Source: Crenalkalicoccus roseus
GTDB taxonomy: Bacteria > Pseudomonadota > Alphaproteobacteria > Acetobacterales > Acetobacteraceae
Length of the DNA: 64,000 bases
Assembly: GCF_004761865.1 (NCBI RefSeq)
Contig: NZ_SJDM01000006.1
Location: 120,458-184,457, forward strand
Reading direction: 5' to 3'
The notes under the pieces are model-generated. The model did no database searches and was not told where the DNA came from. It saw only the letters and a program-made list of their open reading frames with translations. Of this stretch, positions 53,892 to 61,755 are shown in pieces. The translations under genes were made by a program, and so were the position numbers. Numbering within the stretch: position 1 is the stretch's first letter; each line of letters opens with the position of its first letter.

Positions 53892-54383
53892 ATGGGCGAA
53901 GAGGCGCAGGCGCCGCTGCTCGGCCGCGGCTTCTTCTGGCAGGATCTCGCCCCCGGCCGGCGCTTCCGCACCTTCCGCCGCACCGTCACCGAGGCCGACC
54001 TGATCGGCTTCGTCGCCCTCACCGGCATGCAGGAGCCGCTGTTCCTGGACGCGACGGAGGAGGGGGCGCTCGGCCCCCGGCCGGTGCCCGCGGCGCTGAC
54101 GCATGCGCTGATCGAGGGGATGCTGCTGCGCGGCATGGTGCACGGCACGGGCCTCGCCCTGCTCGAGACGGCACTGCGCGCGCGCCGCCCGGTGCGGGTC
54201 GGCGACACGATCCGCGCCGAGGTGGAGGTGACGGAGATCCGCCCGACCCGCAGCGGCGGGCGGGCGGTGGTGGCCTCGGAGGTGCGGGTGCTGAACCAGC
54301 ACGGCGAGCACGTGATGGACTACACGGTGAAGCGGCTGCTCGCCGGGCGGCCGGAGCCGACGCAGAGGGAGGAGACCCGATGA
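53892..54383 (+). CDS. MaoC-like (R)-hydratase-family protein
   Basis: A 163-residue hotdog-fold protein. A conserved start ARFFWQDLAPGRRFRTFRRT-like (seen as GFFWQDLAPGRRFRTFRRTV) is followed by TEADLIGFVALTGMQEPLFLD, in which the usual catalytic Asp/His of MaoC hydratases (D-x-N-x-x-H) is replaced by G-M-Q-E-P-L. It then runs PAALTHALIEGMLLRGMVHGT and TIRAEVEVTEIRPTRSGGRA. The altered catalytic region means dehydratase activity is uncertain. It is coupled to the Bug receptor gene by an ATGA overlap, as often seen where Bug receptors and carboxylate-CoA enzymes are grouped. Confidence 0.82.
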   Translation: MGEEAQAPLLGRGFFWQDLAPGRRFRTFRRTVTEADLIGFVALTGMQEPLFLDATEEGALGPRPVPAALTHALIEGMLLRGMVHGTGLALLETALRARRPVRVGDTIRAEVEVTEIRPTRSGGRAVVASEVRVLNQHGEHVMDYTVKRLLAGRPEPTQREETR

Positions 54384-55351
54384 ACCGACGCGGCCTGCTC
54401 GGCCTTGCCGCCGCCGCCACGCTCGCGCGCCCCGCCCCGGCGCAGCCCGCCTTCCCCCAGCGGCCGGTGCGCCTGGTCGTCGCCTTCCCCGCCGGCGGGC
54501 CGACCGACGTGATCGCGCGCATCATCGCCGAGCGCATGGCGCGCGACCTCGGCCAGCCGGTGGTGGTGGAGAATCGCGGCGGCGCCAACGGCAACATCGC
54601 CGCCGAGGCGGTGTCGCGGGCCGACCCGGACGGGCACACGCTGCTCTACAACACCTCCTCCATCGCCATCAGCCAGGCGCTGTACCGGCGCCTCGGCTAC
54701 GACCTTGCGCGCGATCTCGCCCCGGTGGCGCTGACCGCGGCGGCGCCGGCGCTGCTGGTGGTGAACCCCGCGGTGCCGGCGCAGGACCCGCAGGGCTTCG
54801 TGGCCTGGGCGCGCGCGAATTCCGGGCGCATCAGCTACGGCTCGGGCGGCGTCGGCAACATCTCGCACCTCGTCGCCTTCATGGTGCTGCGCCACATCGG
54901 CGCCGAGGCGACGCATGTCCCCTATCGCGGCACCGCGGCGGCGCTGACCGACACCGCCGCGGGCAACGTGCAGTTCATGGCGGACGCGCTGAACACCGCC
55001 CTGCCGCTCGCGCAGGACGGGCGGGTGCGCGCCATCGCCGTCAGCACCCGCGCCCGCTCCCCCCTGCTGCCCGAGGTGCCCACCATGGCCGAGGCGGGGA
55101 TGATGCCACCCGATTTCGACGTGGGGATCTGGCAGGGGATGATGGTGCCGGCGCGCACCCCGGCGCCGGTGGTGGCGCGGCTGAACGCCGCCGCGAACGC
55201 CGCGCTCGCCGATGCGGAGGTGAAGGCGCGCCTCGCCGCCATGGGCGCGCGCCCGACCGGCGGCACCGCCGAGGACTATGCGCGCTACCTGGCCGCGGAG
55301 GTGGCGCTCTGGGCACGCGTGGTGCAGGAGAGCGGCGCGACGGCGGAATAG
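54380..55351 (+). CDS. Bug-family tripartite tricarboxylate transporter receptor (TctC-like)
   Basis: A 323-residue periplasmic receptor. The leader M-N-R-R-G-L-L-G-L-A-A-A-A-T-L-A-R ends near residue 21. Family signatures are FPQRPVRLVVAFPAGGPTDV (25-44), VVVENRGGANGNIAAEAVS near 68, and VPYRGTAAALTDTAAGNVQF near 182. The start overlaps the MaoC stop (ATGA). No tctAB is adjacent; the only tctAB pair in the window is at 7.1-9.1 kb. The ligand is probably a carboxylate of the pathway served by the MaoC-like protein (inference). Confidence 0.93.
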   Translation: MNRRGLLGLAAAATLARPAPAQPAFPQRPVRLVVAFPAGGPTDVIARIIAERMARDLGQPVVVENRGGANGNIAAEAVSRADPDGHTLLYNTSSIAISQALYRRLGYDLARDLAPVALTAAAPALLVVNPAVPAQDPQGFVAWARANSGRISYGSGGVGNISHLVAFMVLRHIGAEATHVPYRGTAAALTDTAAGNVQFMADALNTALPLAQDGRVRAIAVSTRARSPLLPEVPTMAEAGMMPPDFDVGIWQGMMVPARTPAPVVARLNAAANAALADAEVKARLAAMGARPTGGTAEDYARYLAAEVALWARVVQESGATAE

Positions 55352-55391
55352 GGCCCGCCGCACAGGGTCGGGAACGGCGCCGGCAGCGTCC

Positions 55392-55688
55392 TCAGCCGGT
55401 GGGGTCGAGCGCCGCCGCCACCTGCTCCCGCTTGCGGCGCGGCAGCAGCTTCATCGCCAGGATGAAGGCGGAGAGGGCGAGGCAGATGCCGTTGGTCGCG
55501 ATCAGCGGCCACTGCCCGAGCAGCAGCCCATAGGTCAGCCACAGCGAGAAGCCGATCACCGTCACCGTGTACATGCGTGCGGAGATGGCGGCCGTGTCGC
55601 GGGTGCGGATCACCTTCCAGGCCTGCGGCACGAAGCTGGTGGTGGAGGCGAGGGTGGCGAGCGCGCCGACGATGGTCGCGGCGTCCAT
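55392..55688 (-). CDS. SemiSWEET-type sugar transporter
   Basis: A 98-residue membrane protein with three helices forming one triple-helix bundle. The PQ motif is in TSFVPQAWKVIRTRDTAAIS near residue 18-35, the middle helix is YTVTVIGFSLWLTYGLLLG, and the third is ATNGICLALSAFILAMKLL. SemiSWEETs dimerise to pass mono- or disaccharides. The start at 55688 (M-D-A-A-T-I-V-G) is preferred over the one nine codons upstream, as it starts right at the first helix. It is a lone gene after rlmN on the minus strand. Confidence 0.88.
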   Translation of the reverse strand: MDAATIVGALATLASTTSFVPQAWKVIRTRDTAAISARMYTVTVIGFSLWLTYGLLLGQWPLIATNGICLALSAFILAMKLLPRRKREQVAAALDPTG

Positions 55689-55751
55689 GGCGGTCTCCGG
55701 CGGGGCTCGCCTCAAACCCCGGCGGCGCGGGGCGGTTCCGCGCCCGGCGGA

Positions 55752-56930
55752 TCAGGCCGCGGCGGGCTTGCGCCTCCCCCGCTCGCTCTCCGTCCTGAGC
55801 TGGCCGCAGGCGGCGAGGATGTCCCGCCCGCGCGGGCGGCGGATCGGGCTGGCGTAGCCCGCCTCGTTCACGATCTCGGCGAAGCGCCGCACCGCCTCCG
55901 GCGTCGAGGTGCGGTAGGGGCTGCCGGGCCAGGGGTTGAAGGGGATCAGGTTCACCTTGGCCGGGATGCCGCGGATCAGCCGCACCAGCTCCCGTGCCTC
56001 GGCCTCCGAATCGTTCACCCCGCGCAGCATCACGTATTCGAAGGTGATGCGCCGCGCATTGGAGGCGCCGGGATAGCGCCGGCAGGCGGCGAGCAGCTCG
56101 GCGATCGGGTATTTCCGGTTCAGCGGCACGATCTCGTCGCGCAGCTCGTCCGTCACCGCGTGCAGCGAGACGGCGAGGTTCACCCCGAGCTCCCGCCCGC
56201 AGCGGTCCATCATCGGCACCACGCCGCTGGTCGAGAGGGTGATGCGCCGGCGCGACAGGCCGATGCCCTCGTGGTCCATGACGATCCTCAACGCCCGGGC
56301 CACGTTCTCGTAATTGTAGAGCGGCTCTCCCATGCCCATGACGACGATGGTGGAGAGCAGGCGCGGCCGCTCGTCCTTCGGACTCGGCCATTCGCCGTAG
56401 GCGTCGCGCGCCGCCATGAACTGGCCGACGATCTCGGCGGCGGAGAGGTTGCGCACCAGCCTCTGCGTGCCGGTGTGGCAGAAGCGGCAGGACAGGGTGC
56501 AGCCGACCTGCGTCGAGATGCAGACCGCGCCGCGATCCTCCTCCGGATCGGGGATGTAGACCGTCTCCACCTGCTGCCCGTCGCGGAAGCGGAACAGCCA
56601 CTTGCGGGTCTCGTCCGCGCTGGTCTGCACGGCGGCGACCTCCGGCCGGCCGACCACGAAGCGCTCGGCGAGCCGCGCCTGCAGCGGCTTCGCGATGCTG
56701 CTCATCCTGGCGAAGTCGGTGACGCCCTGGTGGTAGATCCAGTGCCAGAGCTGCTTGGCGCGGAACGGCTTCTCGCCGATCGCCGCCATCTCGGCGGCGA
56801 GGTCCTCGCGCGAGAGGCCGACCAGGTCGCGCCGCCCGTCCGGCAGCGTCGCCGGGGGCGGGGCGAAGAGCGCGGCCTTGGCGAGGATGCGCGCGCGCTC
56901 GGCTTCGGTCAGGGAGGGGTCCGGGGTCAT
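55752..56930 (-). CDS. rlmN: 23S rRNA (adenine2503-C2) / tRNA(A37) methyltransferase RlmN
   Basis: A 392-residue radical-SAM enzyme. The N-terminal helical domain ([20 protein letters not shown], then [13 protein letters not shown]) precedes the radical-SAM cluster motif [20 protein letters not shown] (C-x3-C-x2-C) near 135-155. [13 protein letters not shown] is near 205, [13 protein letters not shown] near 235, and the methyl-carrier cysteine lies in [11 protein letters not shown] near 375. The ATG at 56930 overlaps the ialB-like stop (ATGA). An upstream in-frame ATG at 56945 is possible. Length is normal. Confidence 0.96.
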   Translation of the reverse strand: MTPDPSLTEAERARILAKAALFAPPPATLPDGRRDLVGLSREDLAAEMAAIGEKPFRAKQLWHWIYHQGVTDFARMSSIAKPLQARLAERFVVGRPEVAAVQTSADETRKWLFRFRDGQQVETVYIPDPEEDRGAVCISTQVGCTLSCRFCHTGTQRLVRNLSAAEIVGQFMAARDAYGEWPSPKDERPRLLSTIVVMGMGEPLYNYENVARALRIVMDHEGIGLSRRRITLSTSGVVPMMDRCGRELGVNLAVSLHAVTDELRDEIVPLNRKYPIAELLAACRRYPGASNARRITFEYVMLRGVNDSEAEARELVRLIRGIPAKVNLIPFNPWPGSPYRTSTPEAVRRFAEIVNEAGYASPIRRPRGRDILAACGQLRTESERGRRKPAAA

Positions 56931-57436
56931 CGGCGTGGCGGGCATTCGCGCGAGATCGCCTCGTAGGCGGCGGTGAAGCCGAGAAGGGAGAAGCTGTCGC
57001 GCACCGTGCCGCGCCCGCCCGGGCCGGGGCCGCGCGCCACCGCCTCCCGCCCGGCGCGGAAGGCGCGGATGGCGGCATCGGCGTCGCGCGCCGCGGCGCT
57101 CGACCCGGCGGTGTAGAAGTCGAGCTCGGTGCCGCCCACCGCCACCGTCACCTCGGCCCCGCGCGGATAGGGGTAGCCGGCGGAGAGGATCACCGCGTCG
57201 CGCTGCCCGGGCCGGTGGGTGACGCTCAGCATCACCCCCTGGCGCTCGCCGGCGCCCTCGCTGCGGGTGGGGCGGGTGAAGGCGTAGCAGACCTTCTGCC
57301 CGCCTTCCATGTGGGTGGCGGCGGTCCAGTCCGTATGCTCGCCGAGGAGCTGCGGCCGGGCCTGGGGCTGCTGCGCCGGGGCGGCGGCGGGCAGGAGCGC
57401 GGCGCAGAGCGCGAGGATGGGAGGCAGGGATCGCAT
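56927..57436 (-). CDS. invasion-associated locus B (IalB)-family protein
   Basis: A 169-residue exported protein. A clear signal peptide ([21 protein letters not shown]) precedes [20 protein letters not shown], the IalB pattern with W and C, and then [20 protein letters not shown] near 70. The family was named for a Bartonella gene linked to erythrocyte entry, but in free-living alphaproteobacteria its role is unknown. It is directly upstream of rlmN with a 4-bp overlap, an arrangement seen in several Rhodospirillales (recalled, not checked). Confidence 0.85.
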   Translation of the reverse strand: MRSLPPILALCAALLPAAAPAQQPQARPQLLGEHTDWTAATHMEGGQKVCYAFTRPTRSEGAGERQGVMLSVTHRPGQRDAVILSAGYPYPRGAEVTVAVGGTELDFYTAGSSAAARDADAAIRAFRAGREAVARGPGPGGRGTVRDSFSLLGFTAAYEAISRECPPRR

Positions 57437-57524
57437 GCCGCGCTAGATACGGATGCCCTCGCCCGCCAGCAACCGGCGCCGCCCGCCCCTGGCGGAGCCC
57501 CCGGCGGCGGCCTATCAGCCCGCC

Positions 57525-58769
57525 ATGCCCGACGCCGCCGACCGCCAGCTCGCCGCCCAGTACGAGGCCTATCCCTACCCTGCCCGCGACCCTCGGGAGG
57601 AGGCCAGGCGCCTGGTGGTGGGCAGCCCAAGCCATCTGCGGGAGGTGGACCACTGGATCTTCGGCGCGCGCCGCCCCGCCTCCGTGCCGCTGCGGGCGCT
57701 GATGGCCGGCGGCGGCACCGGCGACGGCACCATCATGCTGGCCCAGCAGATGGCCTGGGCGGGGCGGGAGGGCAGCGTCACCTGGCTCGACCGCAGCGGC
57801 ACGGCGCGGCGCATCGCCGAGGCGCGGGCGGCGGCGCGGGGCCTATCGAACATCCGTTTCGTCGAGGGCTCGATCCTGGACCTGCCCGGCAGCGGGCTCG
57901 GTCCCTTCGACTACATCGACTGCTGCGGCGTGCTGCACCACCTGCCGGACCCGGCGGCGGGGCTCCGCGCCCTGCTCTCCGTGCTCGCCCCCGGCGGCGG
58001 GCTCGGGCTGATGGTCTATGCTCCGCACGGGCGCACCGGGGTATACATGCTGCAGGACGCGCTCCGCCTGCTGGCCCCGGCGGAGGAGCCGCCGGCGGCG
58101 CGGCTCGAGGTGGCGCGGCGGCTGTGGCGGCAGGCACCCGAGACCGCTTGGCTCAGGCGCAACCCCTGGCTGACCGACCATCTCTCGGGGGGCGATGCCG
58201 GGCTCTATGATCTGCTGCTCAACCCCCGCGACGTGGCCTTCACCGTGCCCGCCCTGCAAGCCCTGCTGGAGGGGGCGGGGCTCACGGCCACCTGCTGGGT
58301 GGAGCCGGTGCGCTACGACCCGGACACTTACCTCTCCGACCCGCGACTCAGGGCCCGCACCGCCGCCCTCTCCCCGCTCGGGCGGGCGGCGTTGGCCGAG
58401 GCGATCACCGGCAACATGGGCATCCACATCGTCTACTGCGTGCGCGCCGGCGAGACGCCGGCGCCGCCCCCCTGGGACGACCCCGCGGCGGTGCCGGCGC
58501 TGCGCGAATGGGACGGGCCGACCATCGCCCGCAACCTGCCCCCCGACGGCACCCTGCCCGTGGCCTTCGACGGGCTGCAGGTGCGCCTGCCCCTGCCGCG
58601 GCTGGCCGGGGCGATCCTGCAGCGGGTGGACGGGCGGCGCAGCCTCGGCGCCATCGCCGACGAGCTGGCCGCCCGGGGCGTCTCGCGCGAGCAGTTCGCG
58701 CGCGACCTCGGCCAGCTCCGCCACGCGCTGGAGCGGCTGAACCGGCTGCTGCTCGCGGCCCCGGCGTGA
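57525..58769 (+). CDS. class I SAM-dependent methyltransferase with C-terminal extension
   Basis: A 414-residue protein. The start at [20 protein letters not shown] is chosen because the Y-E-x-Y-P-Y motif is a common N-terminal mark of this group; a longer frame from 57453 has no such support. The SAM motif I is [17 protein letters not shown] near 64-80, an acidic W-L-D-R-S follows, then [19 protein letters not shown] near 130. The C-terminal 100 residues ([20 protein letters not shown]) form a small helical PqqD-like region. The substrate is unknown. It overlaps ydcF by 4 bp (GTGA). Confidence 0.88.
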   Translation: MPDAADRQLAAQYEAYPYPARDPREEARRLVVGSPSHLREVDHWIFGARRPASVPLRALMAGGGTGDGTIMLAQQMAWAGREGSVTWLDRSGTARRIAEARAAARGLSNIRFVEGSILDLPGSGLGPFDYIDCCGVLHHLPDPAAGLRALLSVLAPGGGLGLMVYAPHGRTGVYMLQDALRLLAPAEEPPAARLEVARRLWRQAPETAWLRRNPWLTDHLSGGDAGLYDLLLNPRDVAFTVPALQALLEGAGLTATCWVEPVRYDPDTYLSDPRLRARTAALSPLGRAALAEAITGNMGIHIVYCVRAGETPAPPPWDDPAAVPALREWDGPTIARNLPPDGTLPVAFDGLQVRLPLPRLAGAILQRVDGRRSLGAIADELAARGVSREQFARDLGQLRHALERLNRLLLAAPA

Positions 58770-59284
58770 GCGGCGCGGACCCGGCCGCGATCATCATCTT
58801 CGGCGCCGCGGTGCGGCCGAGCGGCCTGCCGAGCGGGGCGCTGCGGCGGCGGGTGGAGGCGGCGCTGGCCTTCGGGGAGGCGCTGCCGGGCACGCTCTAT
58901 GTCCCGACCGGGGCGCGCGGCCGCTTCGGCGAGGCGGAGAGCGCGGTGATGGCGGCGCTGCTGATCACCCGGGGCGTGCCCCGCAGCCGCATCCTCGAGG
59001 AGCCGACCGGGACCGACACCCTCTCCTCCGCCATCGCCTGCGCCCGGCTGCTGCGCGCGCGCGGCCACCGGGGACCGGTGCTGGCGGCGAGCAGCGCCTA
59101 TCACCTGCCGCGCTGCCTGCTGCTGCTGCGCCTCGCGGGGCTGAAGGCGCGCCCGGTGCCGCCGCCGCGCGGCCCCGCCGCGGCGGGCTGGCGGCAGCGG
59201 TGGTGGTGGCGGCTGCGCGAGGTGCCGGCGCTGCCCTACGACGCCCTGCTGATGCTGTGGCACCGCGCCCGCCGGCGGATATGA
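58766..59284 (+). CDS. YdcF-family (DUF218) protein
   Basis: A 172-residue protein of the SanA/YdcF type. AAIIIFGAAVRPSGLPSGAL near residue 7-26 replaces the usual (V/I)-V-L-G-x-G strand, and G-A-R-G-R-F-G-E-A-E-S-A-V-M near 50-63, E-E-P-T-G-T-D-T near 75 and AASSAYHLPRCLLLLRLAGL near 107-126 (with the conserved Y-H-x-P-R) support the fold. Members are linked to cell-envelope and vancomycin sensitivity in E. coli. The start is GTG at 58766, coupled to the methyltransferase gene. The lack of an N-terminal membrane helix suggests a cytoplasmic location. Confidence 0.88.
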   Translation: MSGADPAAIIIFGAAVRPSGLPSGALRRRVEAALAFGEALPGTLYVPTGARGRFGEAESAVMAALLITRGVPRSRILEEPTGTDTLSSAIACARLLRARGHRGPVLAASSAYHLPRCLLLLRLAGLKARPVPPPRGPAAAGWRQRWWWRLREVPALPYDALLMLWHRARRRI

Positions 59285-59287
59285 GGA

Positions 59288-59313
59288 GGGCCGGCGGATC
59301 CCTCCGCCGGCCC
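59288..59313. terminator. bidirectional hairpin between ydcF and the GlsB-type gene
   Basis: GGGCCGGCGGA, 4-nt loop, TCCGCCGGCCC: an 11-bp perfect stem just after the ydcF stop, with CTTCCC behind it on the plus strand. It lies between convergent genes. Confidence 0.6.
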
Positions 59314-59349
59314 CTTCCCGAAGGCGCCCGCCCTTCCGGGCCCGGACGG

Positions 59350-59610
59350 TCAGGGCACGCGCGAGCGCGCGAACAGGGCGTTGTAGATCCAGAGCACGAT
59401 GATCGCGCCGATCACCGCGACCAGCAGGCTCCACAGGTTGAAGCCGGTGACCCCGGCGCCTCCGAGGGCCTGGAAGATCAGGCCGCCGACGAAGGCGCCG
59501 ACCACGCCGAGCACCAGGTTCATCACGAGCCCGGAACCCTCCCCGTGCATGATCTTGCTGGCGATCCAGCCGGCGATGAGTCCCAGGATGATCCAGGCGA
59601 TGATTCCCAT
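59350..59610 (-). CDS. GlsB/YeaQ/YmgE-family stress membrane protein
   Basis: An 86-residue inner-membrane protein with three helices and the Gly-rich family pattern: MGIIAWIILGLIAGWIASKI, then LVLGVVGAFVGGLIFQALG and a C-terminal LLVAVIGAIIVLWIYNALF. The start at 59610 has GGAGGAG upstream; the longer frame from 59655 would add a polar leader without support. Members are induced by general stress or acid in several bacteria. A GGAACC element at 59687-59682 upstream fits control by an EcfG-type sigma factor. Confidence 0.9.
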   Translation of the reverse strand: MGIIAWIILGLIAGWIASKIMHGEGSGLVMNLVLGVVGAFVGGLIFQALGGAGVTGFNLWSLLVAVIGAIIVLWIYNALFARSRVP

Positions 59611-59660
59611 TCCGCTCTCCTCCGCTGCGCCCGGCGGCCGCCGGCGCTTCCACACCGGGC

Positions 59661-59687
59661 ACTAAGCGCGAGAGGCGGATTGGTTCC
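59661..59687 (-). promoter_or_regulatory. putative EcfG-type promoter of the GlsB-like gene
   Basis: On the minus strand GGAACC (59687-59682) is a perfect -35 of the alphaproteobacterial general-stress sigma factor. About 16 bp on, CTTAG stands where CGTT is expected, so the -10 is only partly matched. The leader to the ATG would be about 45 nt. Confidence 0.4.
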
Positions 59688-59728
59688 AAGCCCTCCGTCG
59701 CTGCCGCGCGCAGCGCGGCCGCGGCGCC

Positions 59729-60079
59729 TCACTCCTCCGGCGGGCGCCACTCCCCGGAAGGCGGCTCCACCCCGGGCGAGGGATGGTCCCGCAGGATGCG
59801 CGCCGTCTCCCCGTCGAACAGGCTGCCGTCCCGCAGCGCCTCCGGCTCCGCCAGGCCGAGCGCCGCGACGGTGGCCGCGGCCACCCGCGCGGCGAGGGCG
59901 GCGGAAGGCTCGTCGCGGCATTCCACGACCACCGCCGCCTCTTCCCCCTCTCCCTCGCCCTCCACCAGCTCGACCAGGAAGAGCTGGGCGCCCTCGCGCG
60001 GCCCGGCCTCCCAGATGCCCTCCTCGCGGCTGTGCATGGGGGTGATGGCGATGGAGACGCTTCCGCTGCTGTCCGACAT
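59729..60079 (-). CDS. hypothetical acidic protein
   Basis: Not recognised. 116 residues, strongly acidic, with MSDSSGSVSIAITPMHSREE at the start, a probable beta-hairpin AQLFLVELVEG and a long Glu-rich turn, then EAAVVVECRDEPSAALAARV and a C-terminal Pro-rich end (HPSPGVEPPSGEWRPPEE). No signal peptide and no cysteine pair. It is divergent from the zinc-dehydrogenase gene. Probably a small soluble lineage-specific protein. Confidence 0.6.
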   Translation of the reverse strand: MSDSSGSVSIAITPMHSREEGIWEAGPREGAQLFLVELVEGEGEGEEAAVVVECRDEPSAALAARVAAATVAALGLAEPEALRDGSLFDGETARILRDHPSPGVEPPSGEWRPPEE

Positions 60080-60213
60080 GGCTCTGCTCCGGATCCCGGG
60101 ATGAAGCGCGCGAGACCGCCCGCGGATGCCGACGCCCTTCGCCTCCGCCCCGGAATGCCCCTGCTCCGCGGGGCGGACCTCGGGGCGGGGCTCGGCCGCC
60201 CGCGGAAAGCAAG

Positions 60214-60249
60214 GCATGATCCGCCGGAAGGCGGGCCATGCTGTAGGCT
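60214..60249. promoter_or_regulatory. palindrome and -10-like element upstream of the zinc dehydrogenase gene
   Basis: GCATG (60214-60218), 2 bp, CCGCC, GGAA, GGCGG, 2 bp, CATGC (60237-60241): both arm pairs are exactly symmetrical around the GGAA. TAGGCT (60244-60249) lies next to it and could be the -10 of the gene at 60285, so a bound regulator would cover the promoter. Confidence 0.45.
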
Positions 60250-60284
60250 TGCGCCCGTCCCGAACGAAAGAGGGGGAGGAGAGG

Positions 60285-61367
60285 ATGCGCGCTGCCGTGT
60301 TCCGCCGGGGGGAGATCGTGGTGGACACCCTGCCCGACCCGGTGCCGGCCGAGGGCCAGGTGCTGGTCCGCACCCGTGCCTGCGGCATCTGCGGCTCCGA
60401 CCTGCACGCCGCGCGCTTCACCGACTCCTTTGTGGACGTCGCCCGCCGCTCGGGCGGCCGCTACACCATGACGGCGGACCGGGACGTCGTCTTCGGCCAC
60501 GAATTCGTCGCCGAGGTGGTGGCGAACGGGCCCGGCACGGCCGGCCGCTTCCCTCCCGGCACGCTCGTCACCTCGATGCCGCTGACCCTCACCGGCACCA
60601 CCGTCCACGGCATCGGCTACAACCCTGACATCGCCGGCGGCTTCGCGGAGTACATGCCGCTCGCCGAGCGGATGCTGCTGCCGGTGCCGGACGGGATGGA
60701 CCCCGACCATGCCGCGCTGGTGGAACCGATGGCCGTGGGCGAGCACGCGGTGGAGGAGGCGCGGCTCGGCGGGGAGGAGGTGGCGCTGGTGATCGGCTGC
60801 GGCCCGGTGGGGCTGGCGGTGATCGCGGCGCTGCGGCTGCGGGGCATCCGCCCCGTGATCGCCGCCGACTTCTCGCCGGCCCGGCGGGCCCTGGCGGCGC
60901 GGATGGGGGCGGATGCGGTGGTGGATCCGGCCGCCGCCTCGCCCTACGCCGCCCTGCTCGAGGCGGCCACCCCGCCGGGCCACGACCCGAGCCGCTACGC
61001 GCAGCTTTTCCGCACCTCGCCGCCGCGCCGGCCGACGGTGCTGTTCGAATGCGTGGGCGTGCCCGGCGTGCTGCAGGCGATGCTGGAGGGGGCGCCGCCC
61101 GGCGCGCGCATCGTCGTCGTCGGGGTGTGCATGGAGCCAGACCGCATCGAGCCCTTCTTCGCCATCGCCAAGCAGATCGAGCTTCGCTTCGTGCTCGCCT
61201 ACACGCCCGAGGAATTCGCCCGCACCCTGGAGCACATCGCCGCGGGACGGATCGCGGTGGCGCCGCTGATCACCGGCCGGGTCGGGCTCGACGGCGTGCG
61301 GCAGGCCTTCGCCGATCTGGCGCGCCCGGAGGCGCAGGCGAAGATCCTGGTCGAGCCCTGGCGCTAG
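60285..61367 (+). CDS. zinc-dependent alcohol-dehydrogenase-like oxidoreductase (MDR family)
   Basis: A 360-residue medium-chain dehydrogenase/reductase. The catalytic zinc ligands are visible in ACGICGSDLHAA (Cys near residue 38), FGHEFVAEVV (His-Glu near 73) and ALVEPMAVGEHAVEEA near 150. The NAD(P) Rossmann motif is VIGCGPVGLAVIAALRLRG near 167-185. The four-cysteine structural zinc loop is absent; that region reads P-L-T-L-T-G-T-T-V-H-G. It starts MRAAVFRRGEIVVDTLPDP with GGGGGAGGAGAGG as ribosome site. It is a monocistronic gene ending at a hairpin. The substrate is unknown. Confidence 0.92.
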   Translation: MRAAVFRRGEIVVDTLPDPVPAEGQVLVRTRACGICGSDLHAARFTDSFVDVARRSGGRYTMTADRDVVFGHEFVAEVVANGPGTAGRFPPGTLVTSMPLTLTGTTVHGIGYNPDIAGGFAEYMPLAERMLLPVPDGMDPDHAALVEPMAVGEHAVEEARLGGEEVALVIGCGPVGLAVIAALRLRGIRPVIAADFSPARRALAARMGADAVVDPAAASPYAALLEAATPPGHDPSRYAQLFRTSPPRRPTVLFECVGVPGVLQAMLEGAPPGARIVVVGVCMEPDRIEPFFAIAKQIELRFVLAYTPEEFARTLEHIAAGRIAVAPLITGRVGLDGVRQAFADLARPEAQAKILVEPWR

Positions 61368-61373
61368 GCGGAT

Positions 61374-61401
61374 CCCGTTCGGGTGGCCCCGCCTGAACGG
61401 G
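61374..61401 (+). terminator. hairpin after the zinc dehydrogenase gene (CCCGTTC...GAACGGG type)
   Basis: CCCGTTC (61374-61380), 14-nt loop, GAACGGG (61395-61401), 7 bp past the stop. The arms are identical to those of the hairpin after dnaN. Confidence 0.5.
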
Positions 61402-61755
61402 TGGGGATGCCCGCACGAACAACGAGCCAGCGCCTAATCCGCGAAGGCGGATCGGGCTGTAGGGCATTTGCCGTGGGCCGGGGCGAATGGGGCGCCCAGG
61501 CGCGGGCCGCCGGAACCGCTCCCCTCCCTGACCGAGGGACTCGCCGCGGAAGCGGCGGCCGGGAAGGGAATCCACAGCCATGTCCACGGCCTCCGCCCCT
61601 CGATCTGTGGACAAGTCTGGGGATGGTCGGCACCGGGGATGCCTTGCGGTTCAGAAACGTTCTGCCCCGACAAGGGCTTCGTTGCGCATCCGCCGATGTG
61701 GACGGCGCCGCGCGGCCGGCGGCGGAGACCGCGCCGCCGCCGGCCGGGGTGGGTG
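61402..61755. other. intergenic region with DnaA-box-like sequences, no gene seen
   Basis: The 3' flank of rne. Around 61570-61625 are GAATCCACA (7 of 9 to TTATCCACA) and TGTGGACAA (61607-61615, 8 of 9 to TGTGGATAA). No coding frame, tRNA or repeat array was seen. Confidence 0.35.
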
